Notes under the pieces: generated by a model
Told to the model about the DNA's origin: nothing
Databases searched by the model: none
The model's input: the letters and a program-made list of their open reading frames with translations, nothing else
Assembly: GCF_028823535.1 (NCBI RefSeq)
Contig: NZ_JAQIYM010000007.1
Location: 62,001-126,000, forward strand
From: Pseudomonas serbica
GTDB taxonomy: Bacteria > Pseudomonadota > Gammaproteobacteria > Pseudomonadales > Pseudomonadaceae
DNA: 64,000 bases
Direction: 5' to 3'
Shown: piece after piece, positions 63,353 to 64,000 of the stretch
Layout: every line of letters starts with the position of its first letter
How positions within the stretch are numbered: position 1 is the stretch's first letter
Translations under genes and position numbers: made by a program

Positions 63353-64000
63353 AGCACGCGCTCGCCCAAACCGTTCCCTGTACACCGACGGTGGCACGCC
63401 GACCACGTTGCGAAACGCCACGCGAAAGCTTTCCACCGAACGATAACCACAGTGCTGGGCGATCTGCTCGGTGTGCTGGTCGGTGCTTTCCAGCAATTCC
63501 CGGGCGCGCCCCAGGCGTTCTTGCTGCAACCAGGTCTTGGGCGACTGGCCGCTGGCTTCGGTGAAACGGCGCAGGAAGGTGCGCTCGCTCATGGCGGCTT
63601 TGCTGGCCAGGTCGCGTACCTCCAGCGGTTCGTGCAACCGCTCTCGTGCCCACTGTATGACGCGCGAAAGATCGCTGCGCGGCGCAGGGCTGACCGGCGT
63701 CGGAATGAACTGCGCCTGGCCCCCGGTGCGTTGCGGTGACATCACCAGGCGCCGCGCGACTGAGTTGGCCACCTGGGTGCCAAAATCCCGCGTCACCAGG
63801 TGCAGGCAGGCGTCGATGCCCGCAGCGCTTCCGGCCGAGGTGATCAATTGTCCGGAATCGACGTAGAGCACGTCCGGGTCCACCAGGATGTTCGGATAGC
63901 GTTCGGCCAGTTCCGCGGTGTAGCGCCAATGCGTGGTGGCGCTGCGACCGTCGAGCAAACCGGTAGCGGCCAGCACGAACACCCCCGAGCAGATCGACAG
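63335..64000 (-). CDS. GlxA-family AraC-type regulator (start off window)
   Basis: The frame is open to the window edge. The remaining 222 codons hold the end of a DJ-1/PfpI-like domain (LSICSGVFVLAATGLLDGR, ATTHW, YVDSGQLITSAGSAAGIDA) and a complete C-terminal AraC HTH pair (LEVRDLASKAAMSERTFLRR, HTEQIAQHCGYRSVESFRVA). Such proteins regulate arginine, choline or carnitine catabolism in pseudomonads. The effector is unknown. The 3' end overlaps cobF in a convergent layout. Confidence 0.88.
   Translation of the reverse strand: MSICSGVFVLAATGLLDGRSATTHWRYTAELAERYPNILVDPDVLYVDSGQLITSAGSAAGIDACLHLVTRDFGTQVANSVARRLVMSPQRTGGQAQFIPTPVSPAPRSDLSRVIQWARERLHEPLEVRDLASKAAMSERTFLRRFTEASGQSPKTWLQQERLGRARELLESTDQHTEQIAQHCGYRSVESFRVAFRNVVGVPPSVYRERFGRARASGLAQ

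Overview
The window looks like a chromosome segment of a fluorescent-group Pseudomonas. The grounds are a GC-rich coding style, Pseudomonas-type REP palindromes, a DUF6124-like gene behind a structured leader, AruF/AruG-like acyltransferases, CobF, an HglS-like lysine-catabolism enzyme, and a copper oxidase plus sigma-54 regulator cluster. All identifications come from reading the sequence and from memory of the families; no search was run.

Layout. (1) 1-6917, core-like: a multicopper oxidase (start off-window), a SCO1/SenC-cytochrome c fusion, a sensor kinase and a sigma-54 response regulator, then a small secreted protein and a class I methyltransferase. (2) 6670-37653 looks like a decayed genomic island of about 30 kb. 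The last 241 bp of the methyltransferase coding region before its divergent end (6670-6910) recur at 37400-37640 next to a broken tyrosine recombinase (36336-37362). Nearly all mobile DNA and broken genes of the window lie between the two copies: three 186-bp MITE-like elements, a dead IS1182-family element, a group II intron stump, an IS3 remnant, and fragments of isochorismatase, MFS, nuclease, arylsulfatase, MarC and DUF1214 genes. (3) 37654-64000, core-like again: DJ-1/PfpI proteins, an exported crotonase-fold protein, a GntR/enolase-superfamily/AEC operon, an ABC transporter with an AttH-like lipoprotein, HglS, a hydrolase-Baeyer-Villiger monooxygenase pair, a diguanylate cyclase, an oxaloacetate decarboxylase-like enzyme, an AruFG-like pair, CobF and a GlxA-type regulator.

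The most coherent accessory system is a seven-gene minus-strand operon at 13772-21521. It encodes an oxygenase subunit without a Rieske domain (NdmC-like), a reductase that carries the missing Rieske domain at its N-terminus (NdmD-like), a GST-like NdmE, a xanthine/uracil-type permease, the two glutathione-dependent formaldehyde oxidation enzymes and a LysR regulator. This is the signature of N7-demethylation of 7-methylxanthine: uptake, demethylation, disposal of the formaldehyde released, and control. ndmA and ndmB are absent. A perfect 17-bp palindrome lies about 105 bp upstream of ndmC. A PunR/PunC-like purine efflux pair follows directly.

A second island module (25150-35575) joins a truncated arylsulfatase, an exported type-B carboxylesterase, a Tat-exported DUF1254/DUF1214 protein, two AraC regulators and a DUF1302/DUF1329 pair. 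It probably handles a hydrophobic ester. No rRNA, tRNA or CRISPR array was seen.
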